A stretch of DNA of 64,000 nt from Alteraurantiacibacter buctensis (lineage in GTDB: Bacteria; Pseudomonadota; Alphaproteobacteria; Sphingomonadales; Sphingomonadaceae), in assembly GCF_009827655.1 (NCBI RefSeq), contig NZ_WTYV01000006.1:62001-126000 (forward strand), in the 5' to 3' direction. Every line of letters starts with the position of its first letter. Positions within the stretch are counted from its first letter, which is position 1. The position numbers and the translations under genes were made by a program. A model generated the notes under the pieces. The model saw only the letters and a list, made by a program, of their open reading frames with translations. It ran no database searches and was not told the DNA's origin. Shown piece after piece: positions 46,819-57,094 of this stretch.

Positions 46819-47999
46819 CCCCGGTTTCGCGGCACTATGTCCTGGCGGCAGGCGGCACCGGCGGCCACCTGACCCCCGCCTTCGCCCTGGCGGCAGAGCT
46901 GGTGGCGCGCGGCCATCACGTGGCGCTGGTGACCGACGAGCGCGGCGCGGCGATCCCCGGCAAGCCCGATTTCCTGCCCGCCCACGTGCTGCCCGCCGGC
47001 CGCTTCGGCAAGAACCCGCTGCACTGGCCCAGGGGCTTTGCCGCCGTGCTGGAAGGGCGCAAGATGGCGCGCCGCCTGTACGAGACGTTCCAGCCCACCG
47101 CCGTGGTCGGCTTCGGCGGATACCCCGCGCTGCCCGCCCTGCTGGGCGCGCAGGCCGATGGCATCCCCACCGTGATCCACGAGCAGAACGCCGTGCTGGG
47201 CCGGGTCAACCGCCTGCTGGCGGGCCGGGTGGATGCCATTGCTACCGCTTACCCGGATGTTGCGCGCCTTAAGCCGAAGTACCAGGGCAAGGTCCACCTG
47301 GTCGGCAATCCCGTGCGGCCCGAGGTCATGACGCTGCGTGACCTGGAGTTTCCGGCCTTCACGGCCGACGGCCTGTTCCGCGTGCTGGTGACCGGCGGTA
47401 GCCAGGGCGCCCGGGTGCTTTCCGAAGTGGTGCCCGATGGGCTGGCCATGCTGCCCCCGGCACTGCGCAGCCGCCTGCAGGTGACCCAGCAGTGCCGCGC
47501 GGAAGACCTTGACGCGGTGCGCCAGCGCTATGCCAGCCACGGCATTCCGGCGGAACTGGGCACCTATTTCGAAGACATGCAGGCGCGGCTGGCCGATGCC
47601 CACCTGTTCATCGGCCGCGCCGGGGCCAGCACCATTGCCGAACTGACGGCGGTGGGCCGCCCGGCGATCCTGGTGCCGCTGCCCATTGCCACCGATGACC
47701 ATCAGGCCGCCAACGTGCGCGAGATGGTGAAGGCCGGCGGGGCGCGCTCGATCCGGCAGGAGAAGTTTACCGCCCCCGAACTGGCCAAGCAGATCCAGGC
47801 CATCGCCCAGAACCCGGAAGCGCTCGCCACTGCGGCCCATGCGGCGTGGAACTGCGGCCGGCCCAACGCAGCGGCGGACCTGGCGGACATTCTGGAGAGC
47901 TTCGGCGGTGCGCCGATCCAGGACGTGATCCGCGTGGCCGATGCGGCCGTGGCCGGGGCCGTGATGGGCGGGGCAGCCACCGCGCGGGTGCAGCCATGA
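46815..47999 (+). CDS. murG: lipid II synthase MurG
   Basis: Peripheral membrane GlcNAc transferase converting lipid I to lipid II. The protein has 394 aa. Seen: the first G-loop [30 protein letters not shown], the second G-loop [11 protein letters not shown], and the UDP-GlcNAc site [20 protein letters not shown]-terminal 15 residues are variable. Overlaps murC by 4 bp. Confidence 0.97.
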   Translation: MTPVSRHYVLAAGGTGGHLTPAFALAAELVARGHHVALVTDERGAAIPGKPDFLPAHVLPAGRFGKNPLHWPRGFAAVLEGRKMARRLYETFQPTAVVGFGGYPALPALLGAQADGIPTVIHEQNAVLGRVNRLLAGRVDAIATAYPDVARLKPKYQGKVHLVGNPVRPEVMTLRDLEFPAFTADGLFRVLVTGGSQGARVLSEVVPDGLAMLPPALRSRLQVTQQCRAEDLDAVRQRYASHGIPAELGTYFEDMQARLADAHLFIGRAGASTIAELTAVGRPAILVPLPIATDDHQAANVREMVKAGGARSIRQEKFTAPELAKQIQAIAQNPEALATAAHAAWNCGRPNAAADLADILESFGGAPIQDVIRVADAAVAGAVMGGAATARVQP

Positions 48000-49411
48000 A
48001 AGGCGTCCCCACCGATATCGGCACGATCCACTTCGTGGGCATCGGCGGCATCGGCATGTCCGGTATTGCCGAGGTGATGCACAACCTGGGCTACAGCGTG
48101 CAAGGGTCCGACATTGCCGAAGGCTACGTGGTGGAAGGGCTGCGCAAGCGCGGCATCACCGTGCATATCGGCCACGCCGCCGCCAACTTGGGGCAGGCCG
48201 CCGTTGTGGTCACCTCCACCGCGGTGAAGCGCGACAATCCCGAAGTGGCGGAGGCGCTGGAACGGCGCATTCCCGTGGTTCGCCGGGCGGAAATGCTGGC
48301 CGAGCTGATGCGGCTGAAGAACACCGTGGCCGTGGCCGGCACCCACGGCAAGACGACGACCACCAGCATGGTCGCGACCCTGCTCGATGCCGGCGGGGTC
48401 GATCCCACGGTGATCAACGGCGGGATCATCGAAAGCTATGGCAGTAACGCGCGCCTTGGCGGCAGTGACTGGATGGTGGTGGAGGCTGACGAAAGTGACG
48501 GCAGCTTCCTGCGGCTGGACGGGACGATTGCCGTCGTCACCAACATCGACCCTGAGCACCTCGATCATTACGGCAGCTTCGATGCGGTGAAGGATGCCTT
48601 CCTGCAGTTCGTGGAGAACGTGCCCTTCTATGGCGCGGCGGTGCTGTGCCTCGATCATCCGGAGGTGCAGAAGCTGATCGCCCGCGTGCGTGACCGGCGG
48701 GTAATCACCTATGGCTTTTCCCCCCATGCCGACGTGCGGGCGGAGAACATCACGACCGAGGGCGGCACCAGCCGCTTCGATGCCGTGCACCGCGACCGGG
48801 ATGGCATCGAACACCGGATTGACGGGATCGCGCTGCCGATGCCGGGCCGCCACAACGTGCAGAACGCGCTGGCCGCCATTGCCGTGGCGCGCGAGATGGA
48901 GTGCCCGGACGATACCATCCGCGCCGGGTTTGCCCGCTTTGGCGGGGTGCGCCGCCGCTTCACCCTGGCGGGCGAAGTGGACGGGGTGCGGATCATCGAC
49001 GATTACGCCCATCACCCGGTTGAAATCCGCGCCGTCCTGTCCGCCGCGCGCGAGGCAGTGGCGCCGGGCGGCCGTGTGATCGCGGTGGCCCAGCCGCACC
49101 GTTTCACCCGCCTGCGCGACCTGATGGAGGAGTTCCAGGGCTGCTTCGGCGATGCCGACATTGTCTACGGCGCGCCCGTCTATCAAGCGGGCGAGGCACC
49201 GATCGCGGGCGTTGACAACCATGCGCTGGTGGCGGGCATCAAGGCGCGCGGCCACCGGCATGCGAGCACCATTGCCGGGCCTGAAGCGCTGGCGAAGGAA
49301 CTGGCTTCACTCATCGTGCCGGGCGATATCGTGGTGTGCCTGGGCGCGGGTGACATCACCAAGTGGGCGGCAGGGCTGGCCGATGCCATCCGCAAGGAGC
49401 GTGGCTCATGA
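47996..49411 (+). CDS. murC: UDP-MurNAc:L-alanine ligase
   Basis: First Mur ligase. The start at 47996 gives 471 aa ([20 protein letters not shown]). Seen: [17 protein letters not shown] loop [32 protein letters not shown] and [10 protein letters not shown]. Overlaps murG and murB by 4 bp. Confidence 0.97.
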   Translation: MKGVPTDIGTIHFVGIGGIGMSGIAEVMHNLGYSVQGSDIAEGYVVEGLRKRGITVHIGHAAANLGQAAVVVTSTAVKRDNPEVAEALERRIPVVRRAEMLAELMRLKNTVAVAGTHGKTTTTSMVATLLDAGGVDPTVINGGIIESYGSNARLGGSDWMVVEADESDGSFLRLDGTIAVVTNIDPEHLDHYGSFDAVKDAFLQFVENVPFYGAAVLCLDHPEVQKLIARVRDRRVITYGFSPHADVRAENITTEGGTSRFDAVHRDRDGIEHRIDGIALPMPGRHNVQNALAAIAVAREMECPDDTIRAGFARFGGVRRRFTLAGEVDGVRIIDDYAHHPVEIRAVLSAAREAVAPGGRVIAVAQPHRFTRLRDLMEEFQGCFGDADIVYGAPVYQAGEAPIAGVDNHALVAGIKARGHRHASTIAGPEALAKELASLIVPGDIVVCLGAGDITKWAAGLADAIRKERGS

Positions 49412-50349
49412 CCATGCAGGCGGGCGAGCAGACCTATGGCATGACCGGTGCGGGCTGGGGCAAGGTGGCCATGCCGCCGGTGCGGGGCAAGCTGACCCCA
49501 CACGCGCCGCTGGACAAGCTTGTCTGGTTCAAGAGCGGCGGTCCGGCCGACTGGCTGTTCGAACCGGCCGACGTGGATGACCTGACGCAGTTCCTCTCCC
49601 GCCTGCCGGAGGATACCCCGGTGATGGCGATCGGCCTTGGCTCCAACCTGATCATCCGCGATGGCGGGGTGCCCGGCGTTGTGGTGCGGCTGGGCAAGGC
49701 TTTCGCCAGCGTGGAGGTGCAGCGCGACTGTATCCTGGAATGCGGCGGCGGGGCGCCGGGCATCCTGGTATCTTCCACCGCGCGCGATGCGGGGATCGCG
49801 GGGCTGGAATTCCTGCGTGGCATCCCCGGCACCGTGGGCGGCTTCGTGCGCATGAACGGCGGTGCCTATGGCCGCGAGGTGGCCGATATCCTGGTCGATT
49901 GCGACGTGGTGCTGCCCGGCGGCGAACTTGTGACGCTGCCGGTGGCCGATCTCGACTATTCCTACCGCCACTCGCGCCTGCCCGAAGGGGCCATCGTGGT
50001 GTCCGCCCGCTTCCGCGGTACGCGGGGCGATCCCGCCGCCATCGGCGCGGAGATGGACCGCATTGCCGAAGCGCGCGAGGCCAGCCAGCCGCTGCGCAGC
50101 AAGACCGGCGGCTCCACCTTCAAGAATCCAGAAGGCCGCAAGGCGTGGCAACTGGTCGACGAAGCGGGCTGCCGGGGCTTGACCCGTGGCGGCGCGCAAG
50201 TCAGCGAAAAGCACGCCAACTTCCTGATCAACACCGGCGATGCCACCAGCGCGGACATCGAAGGCCTGGGCGAGGAAGTGCGCGCCCGCGTGGCCAAGAC
50301 AACCGGCGTGGCGCTGGAATGGGAAATCAAGCGAGTGGGAAGACCGTGA
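49408..50349 (+). CDS. murB: UDP-N-acetylenolpyruvoylglucosamine reductase
   Basis: FAD/NADPH enzyme making UDP-MurNAc. Start ATG 49408 overlaps murC; the 313-aa protein begins [16 protein letters not shown]. Seen: [32 protein letters not shown] (FAD site), [18 protein letters not shown], and the catalytic region [12 protein letters not shown] with the conserved Ser. A second ATG at 49417 is possible. Confidence 0.97.
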   Translation: MTMQAGEQTYGMTGAGWGKVAMPPVRGKLTPHAPLDKLVWFKSGGPADWLFEPADVDDLTQFLSRLPEDTPVMAIGLGSNLIIRDGGVPGVVVRLGKAFASVEVQRDCILECGGGAPGILVSSTARDAGIAGLEFLRGIPGTVGGFVRMNGGAYGREVADILVDCDVVLPGGELVTLPVADLDYSYRHSRLPEGAIVVSARFRGTRGDPAAIGAEMDRIAEAREASQPLRSKTGGSTFKNPEGRKAWQLVDEAGCRGLTRGGAQVSEKHANFLINTGDATSADIEGLGEEVRARVAKTTGVALEWEIKRVGRP

Positions 50350-51308
50350 GCACCTTGCCGAAACTGCATGTTGCCGTCCTGATGGGTGGCTGGGCCAACG
50401 AGCGGCCCGTCAGCCTGATGAGCGGCAACGGCGTGGCCGATGCGCTGGAGGAGCGCGGCCACCGGGTGACCCGCATCCACCTGGACCGCGACATTGCCGC
50501 ACTGCTTGCCGAGGCAAAGCCCGATGTGGTGTTCAACGCGCTCCACGGCGTGCCGGGGGAAGACGGCACGGTGCAGGGCATGATGGATCTGATGGGCATC
50601 CCCTATACCCACTCCGGCATGGTCACCTCGGTCATCGCGATCGACAAGGAACTGACCAAGCAGGCGCTGGTGCCCCACGGCATCCCCATGCCCGGCGGGC
50701 GCATTGTGAAGAGCGAAGACCTGTACACCGCCGATCCGCTGGCCCGCCCCTATGTGCTGAAGCCGGTGAACGAAGGGTCCAGCGTGGGCGTGGCCATCGT
50801 CACCGACCAGTCCAACTGCGGCAACCCGATCCGCCGCGACGCCACCGGTCCGTGGCAGGAGTTTTCCACCCTGCTGGCCGAACCCTATATCCGCGGGCGC
50901 GAACTGACCGCCGCCGTGATGGGCGCGGGCGACAAGGCGCGCGCCCTGCTGGTGACCGAACTGGTGCCCAAGAGCGGGTTTTACGATTTCGACGCCAAGT
51001 ACACCGATGGCATGACGCAGCACGTCTGCCCGGCGGAAATTCCCGACGAGATCACGAAGCTGTGCCAGCAATATGCCCTCGCCGCGCACCGCCGCCTGGG
51101 CTGCCGCGGCGTGTCGCGCAGCGATTTCCGCTGGGATGACGAGCGTGGGGAAGACGGCCTGTTCCTGCTGGAAACCAACACCCAGCCGGGTATGACCGCG
51201 CTCAGCCTGGTGCCCGAACAGGCCCGCGCCTGCGGCATTTCCTATGGCGAGCTGGTGGAGATGATCGTGGCCGACGCGCTCGAGCACTTCGGGAAGGACA
51301 TAGGCTGA
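50346..51308 (+). CDS. ddl: D-alanine--D-alanine ligase
   Basis: ATP-grasp ligase making D-Ala-D-Ala. GTG start at 50346 overlaps the murB stop and gives 320 aa. Seen: VLMGGWANERPVSLMSG, FNALHGVPGEDGTVQG, KPVNEGSSVGVAIV and LETNTQPGMTALSLVPEQA. The NTQPGMT motif replaces the more common NTLPGMT. Overlaps ftsQ by 1 bp. Confidence 0.96.
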   Translation: MSTLPKLHVAVLMGGWANERPVSLMSGNGVADALEERGHRVTRIHLDRDIAALLAEAKPDVVFNALHGVPGEDGTVQGMMDLMGIPYTHSGMVTSVIAIDKELTKQALVPHGIPMPGGRIVKSEDLYTADPLARPYVLKPVNEGSSVGVAIVTDQSNCGNPIRRDATGPWQEFSTLLAEPYIRGRELTAAVMGAGDKARALLVTELVPKSGFYDFDAKYTDGMTQHVCPAEIPDEITKLCQQYALAAHRRLGCRGVSRSDFRWDDERGEDGLFLLETNTQPGMTALSLVPEQARACGISYGELVEMIVADALEHFGKDIG

Positions 51309-52225
51309 TGGCCCAGCGCATCACCCGTAACGCCAGCGGGGTGCGCCAGCAGGCGCGCGTCCAGGGGCGGGCGGGGCAGGTGCGCAAGGCGCGCGCGGCG
51401 GGCTCCGGCCTGGTCGACCGGGCCATGAATGCGCTGCCCTTTACCGAGGAGCAGTGGCACCGCTTCTTCACCGTGCTGATCGTGGCTGCCGGGCTTACCG
51501 TGCTGGTGGTGGTCCTGCGCCTCACCGGCCTGTGGGCGCTGGGCCAACAGCAGGTGGCGCGCGCCACCGCCAATGCCGGCTACCGGGTGGAGAACGTCTC
51601 GGTGCGCGGGACCGACCGGCTCGATCCGGCGCGGGTCTACGAGCGGGCGCTGGACCGGCAGGACCTGTCGATGATGCTGGTCGACGTGGAGGCGCTGCGC
51701 CAGGAACTGCTGCGGATAAGCTGGGTGAAGGATGCCCGCGTCTCGCGCCAGTTGCCCGACATGCTGGTGATCGACATCGTGGAACGCCAGCCGCACGCCG
51801 TGCTGCGCCGCCCCGACCGGCTGGTGCTGATTGACGAGACGGGCCGCGAGCTTGACCCGATCCCCGCCTCGCAGGTGGGCGACATGCTGGTGATCGAGGG
51901 CGAGGGCGCGCAGAGCAAGGTGGCCGACCTGGCGCACCTGCTGGAAGCTGCCCCCGCGCTGCGTCCGCAAGTGCGCGCCGCGCGCTGGGTGGGCAACCGC
52001 CGCTGGGACCTGACCTTCACCACCGGGCAGACGCTGGCCCTGCCCGAAGGGGCCGAACGCTCGGCCGCCGCGCTGATAAGCTTTGCCCGCGCCGATGGCA
52101 TGCACCGCCTGATCGGCGGCGAAGCCGTGGCCTTCGACCTGCGCAACGCGCCGCGCATGTACCTGCGCGCGCCGGGCCACGGCGAGGACGAGCAGACCGA
52201 AATCCCCTCCGCAGGAGACACCTGA
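51308..52225 (+). CDS. ftsQ: cell division protein FtsQ
   Basis: Bitopic divisome scaffold. The protein has 305 aa: a 50-residue basic cytoplasmic N-terminus, a membrane helix at about residues 56-75 (FTVLIVAAGLTVLVVVLRLT), a POTRA domain (ENVSVRGTDRLDPARVYERA) and the FtsQ beta domain (WVKDARVSRQLPDMLVIDIV, ERQPHAV). Overlaps ddl and ftsA by 1 bp each. Confidence 0.93.
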   Translation: MAQRITRNASGVRQQARVQGRAGQVRKARAAGSGLVDRAMNALPFTEEQWHRFFTVLIVAAGLTVLVVVLRLTGLWALGQQQVARATANAGYRVENVSVRGTDRLDPARVYERALDRQDLSMMLVDVEALRQELLRISWVKDARVSRQLPDMLVIDIVERQPHAVLRRPDRLVLIDETGRELDPIPASQVGDMLVIEGEGAQSKVADLAHLLEAAPALRPQVRAARWVGNRRWDLTFTTGQTLALPEGAERSAAALISFARADGMHRLIGGEAVAFDLRNAPRMYLRAPGHGEDEQTEIPSAGDT

Positions 52226-53514
52226 TGGCCGCCCAGCCGCGCTTCACGAATGTCATAGCCGTGGTCAACATCGGCTCGTTCCGCATCTCGGCGATGATCG
52301 CCGGGCAGGCGGAGGATGGCGAGATGCACGTGCTGGGCAGCGGCCACCGCGCCAGCCAGGGGATCAAGCGCGGCTATGTGACCGATATGGCCGCCGCCAC
52401 CTATGCCGTGCGCGATGCGGTGGAGCGGGCCGAGAAGCTGGCCGGCACCACGGTCAATTCGGTGTGGATCGGCTGTTCGGGCGCTGGCCTTGCCAGCACG
52501 ATCAATCCGGTGGAAATCGACATCGGCGGCCGCCGGATCGAGGAAGAGGACATCGAGCACCTGCTGGTGGCCGCGAGGGACGGGCTGGAGCCCGACGGGC
52601 GCACCGTGCTGCACGCGCTGCCGGCCTGTTATTTCCTCGACGGGGCCGATGGCGTGGCCAACCCAACGGGCCTGCATGCCGATCGCCTCGGCGTGGATAT
52701 CCACGTTATGCTGGCCGACAGCGCCCCGGTGCGCAACGTCACCGAAGCGGTGCAGAACGCCCACCTTGAGGTGGAAGGCGTGGTCGCCACCCCGCTCGCC
52801 GCCGGCTACGCCTGCCTGACGCAGGAGGAGCGTGACCTGGGCGTGGCGCTGGTGGAACTGGGCGCGGCGGTCACCAATGTCTCGGTCTATGCCGGGGGAA
52901 TGCTGGTGGGTCTGACCAGCATCCCGCGCGGATCGGGCGATATTACCGATGCCGTGGCCAGCGCCTTCGGCATCCGCCGCTTCCAGGCCGAACGGCTGAA
53001 GTGTGTCAACGGCTCGGCCATTGCCAGCCCGCACGATCACCGCGAGATGGTGAGCGTGACCGGCCCGGACGATGCCGGCAGCAGCGTGGTGGCGCGCGGG
53101 GCCGATGCCAACGGGCGCATTGCCCGCGCCAGCCTGATCGCGGTGATTACCGGGGAACTCGACACCCTGATGCGGGATATCGGCCGGGCGCTGGATGCCA
53201 TGGGCTTCGTCACCGGCAAGGCCGGCGCGCGGCAGGTGGTGCTGACCGGCGGCGGGGCCGAGATGACGGGACTGGCAGACTATGCCCAGAGCGTGCTGGG
53301 CACGCCGGTGCGGATCGGCCGCCCGCCGGCCCTGCGCGGCCTGCCCGAGGCGCACGCCGTGCCCGGTTTCGCCACCCTGGCGGGCCTGGCGCTCTATGCC
53401 GCCGAAGACCCGATCGACATCCGCGCGGTGGGCAGCCGCTTCACCGATACCACGCGGATGGACAGCCTGGGGCTTGTGCGCCAGGTGTGGCAGGCGATGC
53501 GGGCCTATTTCTGA
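52225..53514 (+). CDS. ftsA: cell division protein FtsA
   Basis: Actin-like ATPase tethering FtsZ to the membrane. The protein has 429 aa. Seen: VVNIGSFRISAMIAG (phosphate 1), RGYVTDMAAATYAVRDAVERA, ELGAAVTNVSVYAGGMLVG (phosphate 2), LTGGGAEMTGL (adenosine) and a C-terminal amphipathic helix LGLVRQVWQAMRAYF. The only long gap of the cluster (131 bp) follows, before ftsZ. Confidence 0.96.
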   Translation: MAAQPRFTNVIAVVNIGSFRISAMIAGQAEDGEMHVLGSGHRASQGIKRGYVTDMAAATYAVRDAVERAEKLAGTTVNSVWIGCSGAGLASTINPVEIDIGGRRIEEEDIEHLLVAARDGLEPDGRTVLHALPACYFLDGADGVANPTGLHADRLGVDIHVMLADSAPVRNVTEAVQNAHLEVEGVVATPLAAGYACLTQEERDLGVALVELGAAVTNVSVYAGGMLVGLTSIPRGSGDITDAVASAFGIRRFQAERLKCVNGSAIASPHDHREMVSVTGPDDAGSSVVARGADANGRIARASLIAVITGELDTLMRDIGRALDAMGFVTGKAGARQVVLTGGGAEMTGLADYAQSVLGTPVRIGRPPALRGLPEAHAVPGFATLAGLALYAAEDPIDIRAVGSRFTDTTRMDSLGLVRQVWQAMRAYF

Positions 53515-53645
53515 TGGTTAGCGGTCATTCATCGCACGCCGCGCATGGCTGTGGATATAGCGCATTACCTGATAACGCCGCGATTCGCTTTGTGGCACAA
53601 GCGTAAGATTACCAACACACAATCGGCACCCGGGAGTGCAGTGAC
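53515..53645 (+). promoter_or_regulatory. ftsA-ftsZ intergenic region with probable ftsZ promoter
   Basis: This 131-bp gap breaks the chain of overlapping genes and is AT-richer than its flanks (GTGGATATAGCGCATTACC, TAAGATTACC). It ends in GGGAGTGCAGTGAC before the ftsZ ATG, a good ribosome site. A separate ftsZ promoter is likely; the exact -10 cannot be fixed by eye. Confidence 0.5.
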
Positions 53646-55280
53646 ATGAGCATCAATATCGGACCCCCTTCGGTGGAAGAACTGCGCCCCCGGATCACGG
53701 TGATCGGCGTGGGTGGTGCGGGCGGCAACGCCATCGCCAACATGATCGAGGCGGAGATCGAAGGGGTCGATTTCATCGTCGCCAACACCGATGCCCAGGC
53801 GCTCAACAACGCCGTGGCCGAACACCGCATCCAGCTGGGCCCGGATATCACCCAGGGCCTGGGTGCCGGTTCGCGCCCCGAAGTGGGCCGCGCCGCCGCC
53901 GAGGAAACGGTGGAAGAGATCGAGCGCGCGCTGGATGGCGTGAACATGGTCTTCATCGCCGCGGGCATGGGTGGCGGCACCGGCACCGGTGCGGCACCCG
54001 TGATCGCGGAGATCGCGCGGCGCAAGGGCATCCTCACCGTGGGCGTGGTGACCAAGCCGTTCCTGTTCGAAGGCACGCGCCGGATGCGCAGCGCCGAGGC
54101 CGGCATCGACGAGCTGCAGAAGCATGTCGACACGCTGATCGTCATCCCCAACCAGAACCTGTTCCTGGTGGCCAAGGCCGAGACGACCTTCAAGGAAGCC
54201 TTCATGCTGGCCGACGAGGTGCTGCAGCAGGGCGTCCGCTCGATCACCGACCTGATGGTGATGCCGGGCCTGATCAACCTCGACTTTGCCGACGTTCGCA
54301 GCGTGATGAACGAGATGGGCAAGGCCATGATGGGCACGGGCGAGGGCGAAGGCCCCAACCGTGCGCTGGAAGCGGCTGAACGCGCCATCGCCAACCCGCT
54401 GCTCGACGGCGTGAGCATGCAGGGCGCCAAGGGCGTGATCATCTCGATCATCGGCGGCGAGGACATGAAGCTGCTGGAGGTTGACGAAGCCGCCAACCAC
54501 ATCCGCGAGCTGGTGGACCCGGAAGCCAACATCATCTGGGGCTCGGCCTTCAACCCGGAACTGGATGGCCGCATCCGCGTCTCGGTGGTCGCCACCGGTA
54601 TAGAGAGCACCGGGGAGGGCGCCCGTTCCGCCCCGCAGGCCATGGGCCTGGGCCTGGGGCGTGGCCCCAAGAAGCCCGCCCTGCCGCTGCCTCCGGCGGA
54701 TGAGCTGGCCGACGAGGCGGCCGACAAGGCCGAGGACGATGCCTTCAACCGCTCGTTCTCGCTGGGTGGTAGCGCGGCTCCCGCAGCGGCGGCACTGGCC
54801 TTCCCGCCCGCCGAGGACACCCGTGACGAGCTGGACCTGGCTGCACCTGAGCCGGCTGTGGAACCGGCGGTGGACGACAGCCGCTTCGCCCCGCTCGCGC
54901 CCTCCGCACCGGATGAGTCCGCGGATGACGACGGCCTGTTCGACCTGACCGAGGAACTGGGCGACACCGCGCCTCCGGCCGATGCCGGTAATGACGAGCT
55001 GCTGCTCGACGCCGGTCGCATGGCCGAACCGCAGGACGATGGCATGAGCCGCCGCCGGCGCTTCTTCGGTGGTGGCGAGAGCGCGGCGGCCGAACCGGCC
55101 CCGGCTGCTCCCGCACCCGCCGCCCCGGCTTCTCCTGCGGGCAGCACGTTGTTCGAACGCATGGCCAACCTGTCGCGCGGGTCGGCGTCCTCGGCCGACG
55201 AGCCGGGCGATGATGACGATGACGACAGCGGCTCGGCCATGCGCATCCCGCGCTTCCTGGGCCGCCAGAACAACCAGTGA
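53646..55280 (+). CDS. ftsZ: cell division protein FtsZ
   Basis: Tubulin-like GTPase forming the Z-ring. The protein has 544 aa. Seen: [15 protein letters not shown], the tubulin signature GGGTGTG (109-115), the T7 loop [18 protein letters not shown], a GTPase/C-terminal domain to about residue 320, then an unusually long (about 200 residues) Ala/Asp/Glu/Pro-rich linker and the conserved C-terminal peptide [11 protein letters not shown] that contacts FtsA. Alphaproteobacterial FtsZs commonly have long linkers. Confidence 0.98.
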   Translation: MSINIGPPSVEELRPRITVIGVGGAGGNAIANMIEAEIEGVDFIVANTDAQALNNAVAEHRIQLGPDITQGLGAGSRPEVGRAAAEETVEEIERALDGVNMVFIAAGMGGGTGTGAAPVIAEIARRKGILTVGVVTKPFLFEGTRRMRSAEAGIDELQKHVDTLIVIPNQNLFLVAKAETTFKEAFMLADEVLQQGVRSITDLMVMPGLINLDFADVRSVMNEMGKAMMGTGEGEGPNRALEAAERAIANPLLDGVSMQGAKGVIISIIGGEDMKLLEVDEAANHIRELVDPEANIIWGSAFNPELDGRIRVSVVATGIESTGEGARSAPQAMGLGLGRGPKKPALPLPPADELADEAADKAEDDAFNRSFSLGGSAAPAAAALAFPPAEDTRDELDLAAPEPAVEPAVDDSRFAPLAPSAPDESADDDGLFDLTEELGDTAPPADAGNDELLLDAGRMAEPQDDGMSRRRRFFGGGESAAAEPAPAAPAPAAPASPAGSTLFERMANLSRGSASSADEPGDDDDDDSGSAMRIPRFLGRQNNQ

Positions 55281-55287
55281 TCGCATA

Positions 55288-55322
55288 GCCCTTGCGCTGC
55301 GGCGAAACTGCGGCGCAAGGGC
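55288..55322 (+). terminator. hairpin after ftsZ
   Basis: GCCCTTGCGC and GCGCAAGGGC form a 10-bp stem with a 15-nt loop, 8 bp after the ftsZ stop and 7 bp before the next ATG. No U-run follows, so it may be an attenuator or RNA-processing structure rather than a full terminator. Confidence 0.5.
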
Positions 55323-55329
55323 CCTTGGA

Positions 55330-56916
55330 ATGGATCTGATGAAGGACGGGTTTGCCAGGCTGGGGGCAGTCGGCACGGTGCCGGCGCTGCTCTTTGCGGG
55401 CGCGCCGCTCGTGATCACACCAATCGTGTCCGCCGAAGTGGCGGCGCAGGAAGTGGTGCAGCCGCTGCCCAATCCGGCGGCAGGGCAACTGGCCGAAGCC
55501 ATGCGCCGCCTCGCCCGCGCCCCCACCTCGCTGCCCGACCTGTTGCAGGCCGCCCGCGCCTCGGTGGAACTGAACGACGTGGACGGGGCCAACGGCTTTG
55601 CCGAGCGCGCCGCCGCCATCGCCCCGCGTGACGGAGCCGTGCTGGCGGTGCGCGCGCTGGTTGCCCTCAAGCGCCAGCAGCCCGAAGCCGCGCTGGACCT
55701 GTTTGCGGAAGCCGCTGCGACGGGCGAGCCGCTGGACCCCTATGCCGCCGAACAGGGGCTGGCCTTTGACCTGGTGGGTCGCAATGCCGAGGCGCAGGAA
55801 CGCTATGGCGTGGCGCTCTCGCAGCAGGAAACCGACGAGGTCGTGCGTCGCCTGGCCCTCAGCTTTGCCATCGCGGGCGACCAGGCGGCCAGCGAGGCAA
55901 CCCTGCTGCCGCTGCTCCAGCGGCGCGACGTGGCCGCCTATCGCACGCGCGCCTTTGCCCTGGCCGTGCTGGGCCGCGAAGAGGAAGGCGTGGCGATTGC
56001 CGAGGCCATGCTGCCCCAGCGCCTGGCCCTGCGCATGGCTCCCTATCTGCGCACGATGCGTTCGCTGACCCCGGCGCAGCAGGCGGCGGCAGGCAACCTG
56101 GGCCAGTTCCCGGCGATGGCGGAGGTGGGCCGCGAACAACCGCAACTGACCCGCCGCGCCGAAACGCCGACCACGCCTTCCGGCCGCTCGGACAGCCGCC
56201 TGATTCCCGGGGGCCGCCCGCTTGGTTCCGCCAGCAACGGTGCGGAAGGGGAACTGCCGGCGATTGCGATGGCTTCGTCGCCACCCGCGCCACTGCCGCC
56301 GCCGCCACCACCGCCGCCGCCTCCTCCTCCGCCGCCTCCTGCCCCGCCGCCGCCTCCGCCGCCGCCACCACCTCCACCGCCGCCTGCGCCGGTCGTCGTG
56401 GCCAGCGCGCCGCCGCCTTCTCCGCCGCCCGCTCCGGTGGTGGTCGCCAGCGCGCCGCCGCCGCCTGCTCCGGTGGTGCAGGAAACGCCGCAGAGCATTG
56501 CCGAGGCCTTTGCCGAATTCACCCGTGCCGGCGTGGTGCCGGTTGCCGCCGCGCGCGCCGGTGCCGTCGATATCACCGCGATCGAGGTGCGCCGCGAGCG
56601 CCCGCCGCCACCGCCTGCTCCCCCGCCGCCGCCCCCGCCGCCGCGCCATCCCAGCCGCATCTGGGTGCAGGTCGGCACGGGGCAGAACGTGGAGGCCTTC
56701 CGGTTTGACTGGCGGCGCATGGTCCGCACCGGCGGCGCGCTGCTCAACGGGCGCGAGCCCTATCGCGCGCGCTGGGGGCAGACCAACCGGCTGCTGATCG
56801 GGCCTTTCCCCAATGTGCGCGAGGCCAATGAGATGGTCACCGACCTTGAGGAAAAGGGCATCGATTCCTTCCGCTTCACCAGCAGCGCGGGTGAGGAAGT
56901 GGTGCCGCTGAACTGA
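55330..56916 (+). CDS. SPOR-domain protein with poly-proline linkers
   Basis: Predicted periplasmic peptidoglycan-binding protein of 528 aa. ATG 55330 or 55339 may start it; both ribosome sites are weak. Order: signal or anchor helix (about 10-35), a TPR-like helical part (about 45-240), a poly-Pro region with uninterrupted runs of 15 and 14 prolines (about 322-352), a middle segment, a second Pro run, and a C-terminal SPOR domain (HPSRIWVQVGTGQN, ANEMVTDLEEKGIDSFRF). SPOR domains bind denuded glycan strands at septa, which fits its place after ftsZ. Confidence 0.85.
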   Translation: MDLMKDGFARLGAVGTVPALLFAGAPLVITPIVSAEVAAQEVVQPLPNPAAGQLAEAMRRLARAPTSLPDLLQAARASVELNDVDGANGFAERAAAIAPRDGAVLAVRALVALKRQQPEAALDLFAEAAATGEPLDPYAAEQGLAFDLVGRNAEAQERYGVALSQQETDEVVRRLALSFAIAGDQAASEATLLPLLQRRDVAAYRTRAFALAVLGREEEGVAIAEAMLPQRLALRMAPYLRTMRSLTPAQQAAAGNLGQFPAMAEVGREQPQLTRRAETPTTPSGRSDSRLIPGGRPLGSASNGAEGELPAIAMASSPPAPLPPPPPPPPPPPPPPPAPPPPPPPPPPPPPPAPVVVASAPPPSPPPAPVVVASAPPPPAPVVQETPQSIAEAFAEFTRAGVVPVAAARAGAVDITAIEVRRERPPPPPAPPPPPPPPRHPSRIWVQVGTGQNVEAFRFDWRRMVRTGGALLNGREPYRARWGQTNRLLIGPFPNVREANEMVTDLEEKGIDSFRFTSSAGEEVVPLN

Positions 56917-56937
56917 CCCGGCGGCCCGTGCGGGCAG

Positions 56938-56970
56938 GGGGAAAACGGCGGTTTTCCGCAGGTTTTCCCC
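56938..56970 (+). terminator. nested hairpin after the SPOR gene
   Basis: GGGGAAAAC pairs with GTTTTCCCC, and inside it GCGG-TTTT-CCGC forms a second stem. It starts 22 bp after the stop. No U-run follows; terminator or protein-bound palindrome. Confidence 0.5.
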
Positions 56971-57094
56971 AGCCTGGTCACAGGATTCCCCCGCTATTTC
57001 TGCACAGCTTGCCAACAGGCTTGTGCCAGTTCTCCCCTGCATCCACAGCCGCGCCGATTGCCACCGGGGCACGCGGCAACGCATGGTCTGCCCC

